Positions 34,124 to 42,381 of a stretch of 64,000 nucleotides of DNA are shown in pieces. How positions within the stretch are numbered: the stretch's first letter is position 1; each line of letters opens with the position of its first letter. The position numbers were made by a program, and so were the translations under genes. The notes under the pieces are model-generated. The model had not been told where the DNA came from, searched no databases, and saw only the letters and a program-made list of their open reading frames with translations. Source of the stretch: Amphibacillus marinus (GTDB lineage Bacteria; Bacillota; Bacilli; Bacillales; Amphibacillaceae); NCBI RefSeq assembly GCF_900110345.1, contig NZ_FODJ01000001.1, positions 248,001 to 312,000 on the forward strand, read 5' to 3'.

Positions 34124-34225
34124 ACGCTTTGCGTTAACCTAGCCTACTTTTTCGTGATTCTCGTTAACGCAAACACGCTTTGCATTAACCTAGCGAACCT
34201 TTTCGTGATTCTCGTTGACGCAACC
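34124..34225. repeat. Two 51-bp tandem units related to the 25-kb array
   Basis: Units begin at 34,124 and 34,175 (both ACGCTTTGC...), exactly 51 bp apart, differing at only a few positions. They share TTGC(G/A)TTAACCTAGC and the inverse GTT(A/G)ACGCAA with the array at 24,966-25,510, but their central 20 bp differs from it. The repeat ends five bases before the glsA stop codon. Confidence 0.85.
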
Positions 34226-34230
34226 AACTT

Positions 34231-35160
34231 CTAAAACATACTCAACTGGTATTGAGACGATAATAATTCAAGTAGCCTTAAGCCAGCAATGCTATTGCCT
34301 TTTTCATCTAAAGCAGGGCCAAATATACCGATTCCGAATTTCCCTGGGACCGCCGCCATAATCCCACCAGATACACCGCTCTTTGCTGGAATACCAATTC
34401 TAATGGCAAATTCACCAGAGGCATTGTACATGCCACATGTCACCATAAAGGTCTTACAGATTCTTGCAACTTCAGTTGGAATGACTTGTCTTTTCGTTAC
34501 GGGATTAAGACCATCTTGAGCAAATACCAGCCCAATTTGAGCAAGCTGACTACAATTCACCTCAATTGCACATTGCTTCGTATATAAAGCTAATAGCTGA
34601 TCGACGTCTTCATTAATGCGTTTGTGCTGCTTTAAGAAATAGCTGAGTGCCCGGTTTAAATGAGCTGTCGCAAACTCCGATTGTGCGATCTTAGGACAAA
34701 ACCCAATAGCGTTATCCCCTGCTAATTCACGCACAAGCGTTACTAAGCGCCTTACTCTGTCCTCAACAGATTGCCCATTTATTAAATGGGTCACAAGCAA
34801 TGCTCCAGCATTAATCATTGGGTTTAACGGCTTCGTTGGGGCAAGATTTTCTAATTTGGCAATTGAATTAAACGGATCTCCTGTTGGCTCCATCCCTACT
34901 CGTTCAAATACATAATCTGCCCCGTGATCAATTAGTGCCAATGCTAAGCTGATTACTTTTGAAATACTTTGCAAGGTAAAAATTTTGCCGACATCACCAG
35001 CAGAAACGCACGTACTATCTGGGTATCTAATTGCAATTGATAAATCATTTTGCTTAGCTTGAGCTAAGGCGGGTATGTAATTAGCAACCACGCCATCCTT
35101 ACTAACTGATCTTGCTTCTTCTACATAATTTAAAAGTTCCTTGCTACTTTTACAAAACAT
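34231..35160 (-). CDS. glsA: Glutaminase
   Basis: About 309 residues of the serine-dependent beta-lactamase-like glutaminase family. The S65-x-x-K68 pair sits in FTLQSISKV. NPMINAGAL (about 118), NCSQLAQIGLVFAQDG (about 205) and SGVSGGIMAAVPGKFGIGIF (about 260) are family blocks. It hydrolyses glutamine to glutamate and ammonia. ATG 35,160 is preferred because AGGTG is six bases upstream; GTG 35,169 and ATG 35,166 lie within that site. It is a single gene, not next to an amino-acid transporter. Confidence 0.9.
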   Translation of the reverse strand: MFCKSSKELLNYVEEARSVSKDGVVANYIPALAQAKQNDLSIAIRYPDSTCVSAGDVGKIFTLQSISKVISLALALIDHGADYVFERVGMEPTGDPFNSIAKLENLAPTKPLNPMINAGALLVTHLINGQSVEDRVRRLVTLVRELAGDNAIGFCPKIAQSEFATAHLNRALSYFLKQHKRINEDVDQLLALYTKQCAIEVNCSQLAQIGLVFAQDGLNPVTKRQVIPTEVARICKTFMVTCGMYNASGEFAIRIGIPAKSGVSGGIMAAVPGKFGIGIFGPALDEKGNSIAGLRLLELLSSQYQLSMF

Positions 35161-35273
35161 TCTCATCACCTAAATTTAGTATGTACCTTTTTAACCTTTT
35201 TTACGATAACATCCTTACTGTTATCGCTAATTAAGGTATAATTATTGTAATAAACTAAAAAAGGGTGAGAGCA

Positions 35274-35726
35274 ATGTCCAAGCAACATGAAGAATACCTG
35301 CTCATAATTGAACAGCACTACGATAAGAATCAGCTCAATAAATTAAGAATCCCTCAGCTTAAGCGAGCAATTAAGCATATGACTTCTTACGCAGATACGT
35401 GTACAGATTGCCGCGAACAGTTAGTGGCAACAGAGGAACATCTCCATACTCTCGTCAAAGAAATAGACCAAACAGAAAAACAGGATCTAAAAGTACATGT
35501 TGCCTTTGTTAACCACATTGTTAAACATTTGGAAAAAGAGCACAAGCTAGTGACTGAAGGCTACTATATGTCAATTTTTATGTCAATCGGGATGAGCATT
35601 GGGCTCGTTTTAGGGCTCACTCTGTTAGACAATATTGCTCTGGGGCTTCCAATTGGTATGAGTATTGGCTTAGCGGTTGGTATAGGACTTGATGCAGACG
35701 CTGCGAAGAAAGGTAAACAAATTTAA
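35274..35726 (+). CDS. Hypothetical protein with charged helical N-terminus and Gly-rich membrane hairpin
   Basis: A 150-residue protein of unrecognised family. Residues 1-95 are charged and helical, with CTDC (about 43-46) that could bind metal. The C-terminal half holds two membrane segments with repeated glycine motifs (SIGMSIGLVLGLTLL and LGLPIGMSIGLAVGIGLD), so the protein would be a two-pass membrane hairpin. The ATG at 35,274 follows AAAGGGTG. It is followed within about 17 bp by the SdpI-like pseudogene, so the two were probably co-transcribed. Confidence 0.7.
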   Translation: MSKQHEEYLLIIEQHYDKNQLNKLRIPQLKRAIKHMTSYADTCTDCREQLVATEEHLHTLVKEIDQTEKQDLKVHVAFVNHIVKHLEKEHKLVTEGYYMSIFMSIGMSIGLVLGLTLLDNIALGLPIGMSIGLAVGIGLDADAAKKGKQI

Positions 35727-35742
35727 TAAGGGAGTGATGACA

Positions 35743-36098
35743 GTGGATCGACTTTTAATGATCACATTAATGATGGTGCCATTTTTCTTATTAGCTTTTG
35801 GCTTACTGTGGCGCATACTACCACCTAAGCAAATTAATAAACTCTATGGCTATCGACATCCCAGGAAGCCTGGGATTTTGCCCACCGGCACAGTGGAAGC
35901 GTGCTAATTAAATCAGGCATAACCATGATCTTGTTTACATTTTTATTCATTATTATATTTATTAACGCACAATTACCTGAGTTCCTTGTCCTGAGCTTCT
36001 CAACACTACAGCTTGTCATGCTGATCCTAACGCTATTTCCGACTGAAAAAGCAATTCGGCACCAATTTGATGAAAATGGTAATCAGATTAATGACTAA
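35743..36098 (+). pseudogene. SdpI-family membrane protein, frameshifted
   Basis: The first frame (start GTG 35,743 after GGGAG, or ATG 35,737) encodes MDRLLMITLMMVPFFLLAFG and then YGYRHP, the start of the SdpI motif, but ends at 35,907 in unrelated residues. From about 35,862 the next frame continues the same family: QEAWDFAHRHSGSVLIKSGI, then two membrane segments to 36,098. The family usually has about five more residues (as in RTPRS plus a few) between the two parts, so a small out-of-frame deletion near 35,860 seems to have broken the gene. SdpI relatives confer immunity to a killing factor or serve as membrane regulators. Confidence 0.75.
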
Positions 36099-36125
36099 AA
36101 AAAAGCCTACCAACACGGTAGGCTT
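36097..36125 (-). terminator. Terminator after the FMN reductase gene
   Basis: AAGCCTACC (36,103-36,111) pairs with GGTAGGCTT (36,117-36,125). On the minus strand a run of T follows. Confidence 0.8.
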
Positions 36126-36130
36126 ACACG

Positions 36131-36685
36131 TTAACGAATTGTTTTTAAAGCGCCACTCCATTTGACAACCTGATCAAATAGTTCAGTGGCATTGTTCTCA
36201 TGATAATCAGCGGGTTTAAAGACTGAGAAGTTTTCAAAATCACTCATTAATGAGAAGGTTAACGCTGTGCGCACATCGGCAACTTGAAGCTCGCCAAGAA
36301 TAAGTCGTAGATTCTCGTGCGCGCGAACGCCTCCTAAGCTACCATAGCCGACAAAGCCAGCCGCTTTATTGTTAAGCTCTGGATTTAAATAATCTAATGC
36401 ATTCTTTAGAGCGCCACCTACTGCATGGTTATATTCAGGAGCAACAAAGATAAAACCATCAAATGAAGCTATTTTTTCTTTCCAAGCAGCAATGACTTCA
36501 TTTACCTGTGCTTGACTTTCTTCTGGCACTGCACTACCTAAAAGCGGGAGATTATAAGCTTTCAAATCAACTAACTCATACTCGGCATCTGAGCGTTTTT
36601 GGGCAAAGTCATAAACCCAATTAGCTACAGCTTCCCCATTTCTTCCTTCGCGAACACTACCTAGAACAATCCCTATTTTCAACAT
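36131..36685 (-). CDS. NADPH-dependent FMN reductase (azoreductase/quinone-reductase-like)
   Basis: A 184-residue flavodoxin-like protein. The FMN phosphate loop is GSVREGRNGEAVANWV (about 8-23) and the flavin-contact motif is FVAPEYNHAVGGALKNALDYL (about 79-99), followed by GYGSLGGVRA. It reduces flavins, quinones or azo compounds with NAD(P)H. A GGAGG site precedes the ATG. The upstream palindrome at 36,733-36,750 matches the MhqR box, which in Bacillus controls quinone-detoxifying reductases. A role in quinone or electrophile defence is inferred. Confidence 0.8.
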   Translation of the reverse strand: MLKIGIVLGSVREGRNGEAVANWVYDFAQKRSDAEYELVDLKAYNLPLLGSAVPEESQAQVNEVIAAWKEKIASFDGFIFVAPEYNHAVGGALKNALDYLNPELNNKAAGFVGYGSLGGVRAHENLRLILGELQVADVRTALTFSLMSDFENFSVFKPADYHENNATELFDQVVKWSGALKTIR

Positions 36686-36732
36686 AAAAATTCCTCCTTA
36701 AAATTAATCTCAGTTTCAAGATAATTATATTA

Positions 36733-36750
36733 TATCTCGAATTTGAGATA
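36733..36750 (-). promoter_or_regulatory. MhqR-type operator
   Basis: TATCTCGAATTTGAGATA is a near-perfect palindrome and matches the known MhqR consensus (TATCTCGAATTCGAGATA) at all but one position. It is about 50 bp upstream of the FMN reductase start. MhqR itself is not in the window. Confidence 0.7.
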
Positions 36751-36816
36751 TTGTCTAATCATTTGTTTAGTTTTTTTAAAAAAACGAATATGTGCATCTA
36801 GAAAATGAGCGTTAAG

Positions 36817-37509
36817 TTAAATATCCATTGGTTTCCCTTGATAATCTATAAAGTGCAGCTGATCTTTTAATGTTGGTCGAGCGCTCATTAATTGATAAAT
36901 AGCAGCGGCAGTTTGATTAGGATCGAGCGGTGCTTGCTTCCCTCCCATATCCGTGTGCATCCACCCTGGATGAATAGAAAGGACTTCAATGTCTTCCTCT
37001 TTTAATGCTAGAGCCAGCTTCTCAGTAAATAGATTTAAAGCAACCTTCGACAGACCGTAAGCATAGTCTCCCGCATAAGTATTGGTTATACTACCCGCTT
37101 CGGAACTTATATTTACAATTAGAGATTGCTTATTCTTTTTTATCAGCTTAAGAAAATGCTTAATCACGCGAACTGGACCGAGCGTATTAATATTAAACGC
37201 CTGCAAGGTAGCTTCCAGATCGAGATGTTCTATATCGTTATCTCGCTCATTTAGAATCGCGGCATTATTAATAATCACATCAAAGCTGATCCCTTTTTGT
37301 TCAAGCTCACTTGCTGTTTGTTTTATTGCTGCTTCATCGGTTACATCCCATTCAATAAACTGTAATGATTCATATTGCTCGCGCAAACGGCTGATGTATG
37401 CATTGCTATTTCTTATTGTGGCAAAAACACGATGACCTTGTTTAAGCCCGTACTCAACTAAGGCAACACCTAATCCTCTACTTCCACCAACTACTAAAAT
37501 ATTCATCAT
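36817..37509 (-). CDS. SDR-family oxidoreductase
   Basis: About 230 residues of a short-chain dehydrogenase. The NAD(P) loop is GGSRGLG (about 7-13), NNAA (about 83-86), the catalytic Ser in NISSEAGS, and YGLSK with the Tyr/Lys pair (about 150-154). The C-terminus matches SDR enzymes active on carbonyl compounds (IHPGWMHTDMGG). The start is at ATG 37,509 or 37,506, as AAGGAG ends six bases before the former. Its substrate is unknown. It precedes the MhqR-controlled reductase on the same strand but without evident coupling. Confidence 0.8.
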   Translation of the reverse strand: MMNILVVGGSRGLGVALVEYGLKQGHRVFATIRNSNAYISRLREQYESLQFIEWDVTDEAAIKQTASELEQKGISFDVIINNAAILNERDNDIEHLDLEATLQAFNINTLGPVRVIKHFLKLIKKNKQSLIVNISSEAGSITNTYAGDYAYGLSKVALNLFTEKLALALKEEDIEVLSIHPGWMHTDMGGKQAPLDPNQTAAAIYQLMSARPTLKDQLHFIDYQGKPMDI

Positions 37510-37573
37510 TATCATCTCCTTTTTTGGTCATAGTCGCTTTCTGCTAATATCTTCTACATTTAAGATTCAGCTA

Positions 37574-38578
37574 TTAGCCTTGATCTACTATTTCTTTCAA
37601 AAGCTGATAAGAGCGCTGTTGTTTATCACGATCAAAGATATAAGATACTGCAATCAACTCATCAACATTGAATTCATTTTGAAAATTGATGAGTTGCTGC
37701 TTAACTGCTGCTTGGCTACCAACAAAGGTATAGCTTGACATTGACGTAATTGTATATTTCTCATGCGCGGTCCAAATGGCGTCCATACTATCAACTGGTG
37801 GGCTTAACGGTTCGCTTAAACCACGGACAACATTCAAGAAAAATTGCTGCATTGATGTTACCTCTCGTTTTGCTTGCTCATCGGTATCTTGAGCAATTAC
37901 ATTAAGGCATACCATCATATACGGCTCACTCAAATAATTTGATGGCTGAAATTGTTGCCGATAGATTGTTATTGCTTCAGCCATTTGTTGGGGGGCAAAG
38001 TGGCTAGCAAAGGCATAAGGCAATCCTAACTTAGCCGCTAACCGAGCAGAATCTGTCGAAGAACCTAATATGTAGATCGGTACTCCTGTCTCGGCACCCG
38101 GGAAAGCTTTAACATGCCCCTGCTTATCTAAGGGACCAAAGTACGTCAATAAAGATTCGACATCCTGCGGAAAAGTATAAACAGCTTCATGCCCGCCTGT
38201 TCTTCGCAAGGCATTCGCCGTTAACATATCCGTACCAGGTGCCCGGCCCAATCCTAAATCTAATCGATCAGGATACATCACAGCCATCGTACCAAATTGC
38301 TCAGCCACAACTAGGGGGGCGTGATTCGGGAGCATAATTCCACCCGATCCAACCTTAATGGTCTTTGTATTAGCCAGTGTATGATTAATTAAAATAGCTG
38401 TCGCTGAGCTTACTAGTGTTGGTGAATTATGGTGCTCTGCAATCCAATAACGCCGATAACCCATCCTTTCTGTTGCTTGGGCAAGTTCAACAACTGCTTC
38501 AATAGCTTGTTTTTGAGTTTCCCCTTTTCGAATTGGTGCAAGGTTCAAGACAGACAACGGTATATTTATTCTCGTCAA
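37574..38578 (-). CDS. Luciferase-like (LLM) flavin-dependent oxidoreductase
   Basis: About 334 residues, TIM barrel. The LLM class marks are [20 protein letters not shown] at the N-terminus, [16 protein letters not shown] (about 42), [20 protein letters not shown] (about 75) and [11 protein letters not shown] (about 106). The substrate of this class (often named YceB/YwcH-like) is generally unknown. TTG 38,578 is proposed as the start: AAGGATG is well spaced upstream and the conserved NIPLSVL begins right after it. The reading from 38,611 adds eleven unconserved residues. Confidence 0.8.
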   Translation of the reverse strand: MTRINIPLSVLNLAPIRKGETQKQAIEAVVELAQATERMGYRRYWIAEHHNSPTLVSSATAILINHTLANTKTIKVGSGGIMLPNHAPLVVAEQFGTMAVMYPDRLDLGLGRAPGTDMLTANALRRTGGHEAVYTFPQDVESLLTYFGPLDKQGHVKAFPGAETGVPIYILGSSTDSARLAAKLGLPYAFASHFAPQQMAEAITIYRQQFQPSNYLSEPYMMVCLNVIAQDTDEQAKREVTSMQQFFLNVVRGLSEPLSPPVDSMDAIWTAHEKYTITSMSSYTFVGSQAAVKQQLINFQNEFNVDELIAVSYIFDRDKQQRSYQLLKEIVDQG

Positions 38579-38611
38579 TAAAATCACATCCTTAAGCTTA
38601 GCATTGCCCAT

Positions 38612-38972
38612 ATGTTAGCACGTGATTAGAGGATACTCAATTTTTTTGACTTCACTCACTTTCTTATAAATAGTAATTTTTAGGTTAGGGAGCTATTAGG
38701 CAAGTAAATCCATATAAAAAATTCAATTTAAAGCTTTTTTAGACTGGCAGGACCGTCTTTCTTTTTAAAAAGATGTTAAAATTTTCACCAGCAAATTAGC
38801 CATGTCTGCCTTTCTATTGCGATATTATAAAACATCCGACATTTCTAATACTAAAATTATCGAGCATAAACCATCACTAGGGCGTATAATTTTTAATTAG
38901 CTATTATTAAAAATTAGTTATCTCAGTCCCATAGTAATCAAGTCGAAACAAATTAAGCCACTGGAGGTTATT
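38612..38972. other. Intergenic, no clear feature
   Basis: This stretch between the LLM gene and the CPBP gene is A/T rich. I see no frame with a ribosome binding site, and only a weak AGAC/GTCT stem near 38,742. Confidence 0.5.
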
Positions 38973-39671
38973 ATGAAGTACTTTAAATTAACGATCTATA
39001 CCATTATCATGTTTTTGGTGACGCGGTTATTATCCCTCGTAGCAAGAAACCCAATATTCAATTTTAGTATTTTTAATAATACAGTTTTAAATTATCACTT
39101 AAACTATCAACTAAGCGGATTAATTATAGCTGCCGTATCTTTATTAATTCTCTATATTTTTGCAGATAAAATTAGATTAGGTTATTTAAATGCTAATCGT
39201 CAGGGCAAAATAAAACCTTCAGCTTTATTAGGGATCAAACACGAGGGAAGATGGGAAAGTGATACTTGGAGTATCGGCGCAATAATGGTAGCGATTATCG
39301 GAGCTGTAACCTTATTACAAACATTTAGATTAGGGTTTAGTTTTAGTTTAACAACCATATTGATGGTTGTTCCATTGGCAGCTTCAAATGCTTTTACTGA
39401 AGAAGTAATTTTTAGACTTTCTTATGTAACAATGGGAGAAAATGAAACGAATTCTTCACTATACGGTTTAATTATGGGATCAATTGTATTTGGTGTTATC
39501 CACTATTGGGGCATTGTACCAAACGGGCTATTCGGAGCGCTAATATCAGCGTTATTAGGGCTTTTTTTAGCTAAGTCTATTCAAGAAACAAAAGGATTCT
39601 ATTGGGCTTTTATGATACATTTTCTGCTTGATGTCGTCATTATGTTTTTTATATTTAATGTTGCTGCATAA
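38973..39671 (+). CDS. CPBP (CAAX/Abi) family intramembrane protease
   Basis: A 232-residue protein with about six or seven membrane segments. The ABI signature is complete: E143-E144-x3-R148 (TEEVIFRLS), His in FGVIHYWG (about 175-180) and His in IHFLLDVVI (about 218). These coordinate the metal in the bilayer. Members act in peptide processing or bacteriocin self-immunity. TGGAGG precedes the ATG. There is no bacteriocin gene next to it; the SdpI-like pseudogene three kilobases away is another immunity-type protein, but a link is not shown. Confidence 0.85.
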   Translation: MKYFKLTIYTIIMFLVTRLLSLVARNPIFNFSIFNNTVLNYHLNYQLSGLIIAAVSLLILYIFADKIRLGYLNANRQGKIKPSALLGIKHEGRWESDTWSIGAIMVAIIGAVTLLQTFRLGFSFSLTTILMVVPLAASNAFTEEVIFRLSYVTMGENETNSSLYGLIMGSIVFGVIHYWGIVPNGLFGALISALLGLFLAKSIQETKGFYWAFMIHFLLDVVIMFFIFNVAA

Positions 39672-39705
39672 TCTAGATTATTAGCAAGACAAGTACAACC
39701 TATCA

Positions 39706-40596
39706 TCAAGATAAAGTTGCCCTTGTTTTTTTGACTTGTATCCATATTTCCTTGCTCACAGATGGCTCATCAATACGTTTGACATCCCCGACAAAGAAAA
39801 TGATCGGTTCATTATCAATGATTTCATATTCAGAGGAAGGTAACCATTCGGTAAGAATTTTTATCCAAACTTCTTGAAGTGAGATATACTTGTTTTCCTC
39901 AGAGGTGAAAACTGCCCAAGTTGCTTTAGGAACATCAAGGCAATCTAAGTCCAAGACATTGTTATTTGTAGTTAGTGTCCCCATCATAAAGTCACATTGA
40001 ATTTTTTCTTCGTTCTCACTATTAAGCACATTGTAGGTAGCACTGTATCCCCCATAAGGTTTCACATTGGACAGTTCCGCTAGTTTATTATGTATATTAA
40101 TACCTAAGGCTTCTCTCATATCTATGATGCTGTTACTTATATCTCGATAAAAATCTAAAAGCCTTCTTTTAATACCAACAATTTTAAAAGCTTCCTTCTC
40201 CTCAATTTTATAATTCATTTGAGATCCACCCATTATTGTTAATTGAAAAGTTATTGGAGAATATGATTTTATAGCAGTGTTCTTCGCAAAGACGTCTGAT
40301 GGATTCACTCCGTGTACTTTATAAAATGCTTTTGTAAAAGCATCGGGTGAATTGTAGCAATATTTAGTGGCTACATCTATAACTTTCATGTTTCGTTCTC
40401 TTAGGTCATAGCACGCTAAAGTCATTCGTCTTTTACGAATATATTCTAGCAAAGGCACACCTGATAACAAAAGAAAGATCTTTTTGAATTGAAATAATGA
40501 CATACCTGTAATTTGCGGAATATTCTCGTCTAGATTTAATTCTTCTGCTAAATGATTTTCAATATACAACATAGCATCATTGATCTCTCTGGACAT
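39706..40596 (-). CDS. AraC-family regulator with GyrI-like effector domain
   Basis: About 296 residues. The AraC helix-turn-helix pair is N-terminal (about 1-105: ITGMSLFQFKKIFLLLSGVP, then VATKYCYNSPDAFTKAFYKV). The C-terminal part from about 140 is the GyrI-like/SOUL-type small-molecule domain (YKIEEKEAFKIVGIKRRL, then WVKI...LPSSEYEI). This arrangement is used by multidrug sensors of the BmrR/Rob type. ATG 40,596 is chosen because GGTGG is five bases upstream. It is convergent with the CPBP gene. The ligand and targets are unknown. Confidence 0.8.
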   Translation of the reverse strand: MSREINDAMLYIENHLAEELNLDENIPQITGMSLFQFKKIFLLLSGVPLLEYIRKRRMTLACYDLRERNMKVIDVATKYCYNSPDAFTKAFYKVHGVNPSDVFAKNTAIKSYSPITFQLTIMGGSQMNYKIEEKEAFKIVGIKRRLLDFYRDISNSIIDMREALGINIHNKLAELSNVKPYGGYSATYNVLNSENEEKIQCDFMMGTLTTNNNVLDLDCLDVPKATWAVFTSEENKYISLQEVWIKILTEWLPSSEYEIIDNEPIIFFVGDVKRIDEPSVSKEIWIQVKKTRATLS

Positions 40597-40759
40597 ATTA
40601 ACCACCATTTCTTACATCGTTATTTACTCTATTATACCAGCATGACATCTCAAAAGGATTAATTTTCTGAAGAAGATATGTTTTGAGAGAGCAAAACGAT
40701 CATGTATGCCGATGGTCTCGCTATACAAAATCATTAAAAATTTCAATAAGACAAAAAAA

Positions 40760-40792
40760 GCTCGCAAGTCATTAGAATAAGGACTTGCGAGC
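40760..40792 (-). terminator. Intrinsic terminator after serA
   Basis: GCTCGCAAGTC (40,760-40,770) and its complement (40,782-40,792), then TTTTTTT on the minus strand. Confidence 0.85.
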
Positions 40793-40836
40793 ATTGATAA
40801 AACAAAAGAAAATTAGAAATTTATACTGAAATCTTA

Positions 40837-42036
40837 TTAAATAAATCTAGTTTTGACAATGCCTTCAATTTGCTTTAACTGCTTGACTATTTTTTCAGAC
40901 ATAATCTGCTCAGAATTTGTTTCGAAATCAATAATGGTATAAGCATGATCTTGCTTTCCTCGATTAACCATGTCAGCAATATTCAATTGATATTCAGATA
41001 AAAGCTTAGTAATCTGACCAACCATATTGGGAACATTCAGATGAAATACCGTTAATCTTTTTCTACCTGTATAAGGCAGGTTTGTATTTGGGAAGTTAAT
41101 CGCATTAGTAACATTCCCTGTCTCAATGTAATCCTTTAACTGACGAGCAGCCATAATCGCACAGTTTTCTTCAGATTCTTTAGACGAGGCACCTAGATGT
41201 GGAATTGGAATGACGTTGTTCATTTTTAAAACAGCTTCATTCGGGAAATCAGTAATATATTTGCCAACCTGCCCATGATCAAGCGCTCTGCCCATGTCTT
41301 GATCATTAACAAGTTCTCCTCGAGAAAAATTTAGTAGATACACGTCTTTTTTCATTAGATTAAAAGCAGTTTGGTTAAACATTGCTTTTGTCTGATCAGT
41401 TAAGGGGGTGTGGACAGTGATGTAATCAGCACTTGCGTATAGCTCTTCGATCGATAATACACGCTTAACTGACCGAGATAAATTCCAGGCCATATCAATT
41501 GAGATAAATGGATCGAAGCCGACAACATTCATGCCCAGTTCAACTGCGTCATTTGCTACACGAGCACCTATCGCACCGAGTCCAATCACACCAAGTGTTT
41601 TGCCACTAATTTCTTTACCAATAAATTGTTTTTTACCTGCTTCAACTAGACCAGGAATGTTCTCACCATAGCTAACAAGCCTTCTTGTCCAAGCAATGCC
41701 ATCAAATAACTGACGAGAAGCAGCCATTAAAGTCGTTAGCACCAATTCCTTGACCGCATTGGCATTGGCACCTGGTGTATTAAAGACGGCAATGCCTTCT
41801 TCCGTACACCTTTCTACTGGAATATTATTGACCCCTGCCCCAGCTCTGGCAATCGCCAACAAATTAGCCTTGAACTTCATGTCATGCATATTAAAACTAC
41901 GAAGCAAAATACCTGCTGGCTCCTCCGCTTGTTCATTTATGACATAGTTATCTGCTAAAATCTTTAATCCTTTTTTTGAAATTGCATTTAACGGTTTGAT
42001 CGTTTGTTTATGACTATCTAATATTGCCGTTTTCAC
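40837..42036 (-). CDS. serA: D-3-phosphoglycerate dehydrogenase
   Basis: About 399 residues. It has a substrate-binding half, an NAD domain with GVIGLGAIGARVAND (about 150), the catalytic Arg in NFSRGEL (about 232) and the His in IPHLGASS (about 280), and a C-terminal ACT domain (about 325-395) for serine feedback. It makes 3-phosphohydroxypyruvate, the first step to serine. GTG 42,036 is chosen because AGGAGG is seven bases before it. The upstream reading from 42,075 would lie in the leader. A ZTP riboswitch with a terminator controls it, linking serine and one-carbon supply to purine need. Confidence 0.9.
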   Translation of the reverse strand: MKTAILDSHKQTIKPLNAISKKGLKILADNYVINEQAEEPAGILLRSFNMHDMKFKANLLAIARAGAGVNNIPVERCTEEGIAVFNTPGANANAVKELVLTTLMAASRQLFDGIAWTRRLVSYGENIPGLVEAGKKQFIGKEISGKTLGVIGLGAIGARVANDAVELGMNVVGFDPFISIDMAWNLSRSVKRVLSIEELYASADYITVHTPLTDQTKAMFNQTAFNLMKKDVYLLNFSRGELVNDQDMGRALDHGQVGKYITDFPNEAVLKMNNVIPIPHLGASSKESEENCAIMAARQLKDYIETGNVTNAINFPNTNLPYTGRKRLTVFHLNVPNMVGQITKLLSEYQLNIADMVNRGKQDHAYTIIDFETNSEQIMSEKIVKQLKQIEGIVKTRFI

Positions 42037-42127
42037 TGATTGTCCTCCTCTTAGTAAGTTGATTAATATCATCACTTTACTTAATTAAAACGCTTCAGTT
42101 CTGCTGAGCCCTGCCCTCCTTTTTAAA

Positions 42128-42163
42128 CAACAAAAAGGTAAGGATTGAGAAAATCCTTACCTT
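42128..42163 (-). terminator. Riboswitch expression-platform terminator of serA
   Basis: AAGGTAAGGATT and its exact complement (42,135-42,146 with 42,152-42,163) form a 12-bp stem with a TTTTTG tail on the minus strand. It directly follows the ZTP aptamer, whose last bases it shares, so ligand binding would prevent its folding. Confidence 0.75.
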
Positions 42164-42235
42164 GCCCAGGCGAACGGCTTATGTTATACAATACGCTCCC
42201 TCACGGTCGTTCCGTGTACGCCAGTTACGTATCGA
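42163..42235 (-). ncRNA. ZTP (pfl) riboswitch upstream of serA
   Basis: On the minus strand the RNA shows ATACG...CGTAT closing stem (42,232-42,228 with 42,195-42,191), ACTGGCG, a CACGG/CCGTG hairpin, GGGAGCG and then CGCCTGGGCA (42,172-42,163). These are the conserved blocks of the pfl/ZTP riboswitch, in order. ZTP/ZMP binding normally prevents termination and turns expression on. A promoter with TTGCGT-17-TATAGT (42,287-42,282 and 42,264-42,259) precedes it. Confidence 0.85.
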
Positions 42236-42258
42236 CATCTTTAACTATAATTAATAAA

Positions 42259-42287
42259 ACTATAACAAACCTGCTCTTAAAACGCAA
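42259..42287 (-). promoter_or_regulatory. Promoter of the riboswitch-serA unit
   Basis: TTGCGT, a 17-base spacer and TATAGT on the minus strand. The expected transcript starts about 15 bases before the riboswitch closing stem. Confidence 0.6.
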
Positions 42288-42381
42288 TATTAAAAAACAT
42301 CAACCTTATTTCTTGTAACATAGTCAATTTATTGTTGTTTTAAGCTTCTTTTCTTTTTTACAACTGTAAAAGCTGCGGTAA

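Noticed and set aside
37082-37435. 117-codon plus-strand frame inside the SDR gene.
   Set aside because: It is antisense to a clear short-chain dehydrogenase with intact motifs and has no ribosome binding site.
38973-39671. A bacteriocin immunity cluster joining the CPBP protease with the SdpI-like pseudogene.
   Set aside because: The two are 3 kb apart with unrelated reductases in between, and no precursor peptide gene is seen.
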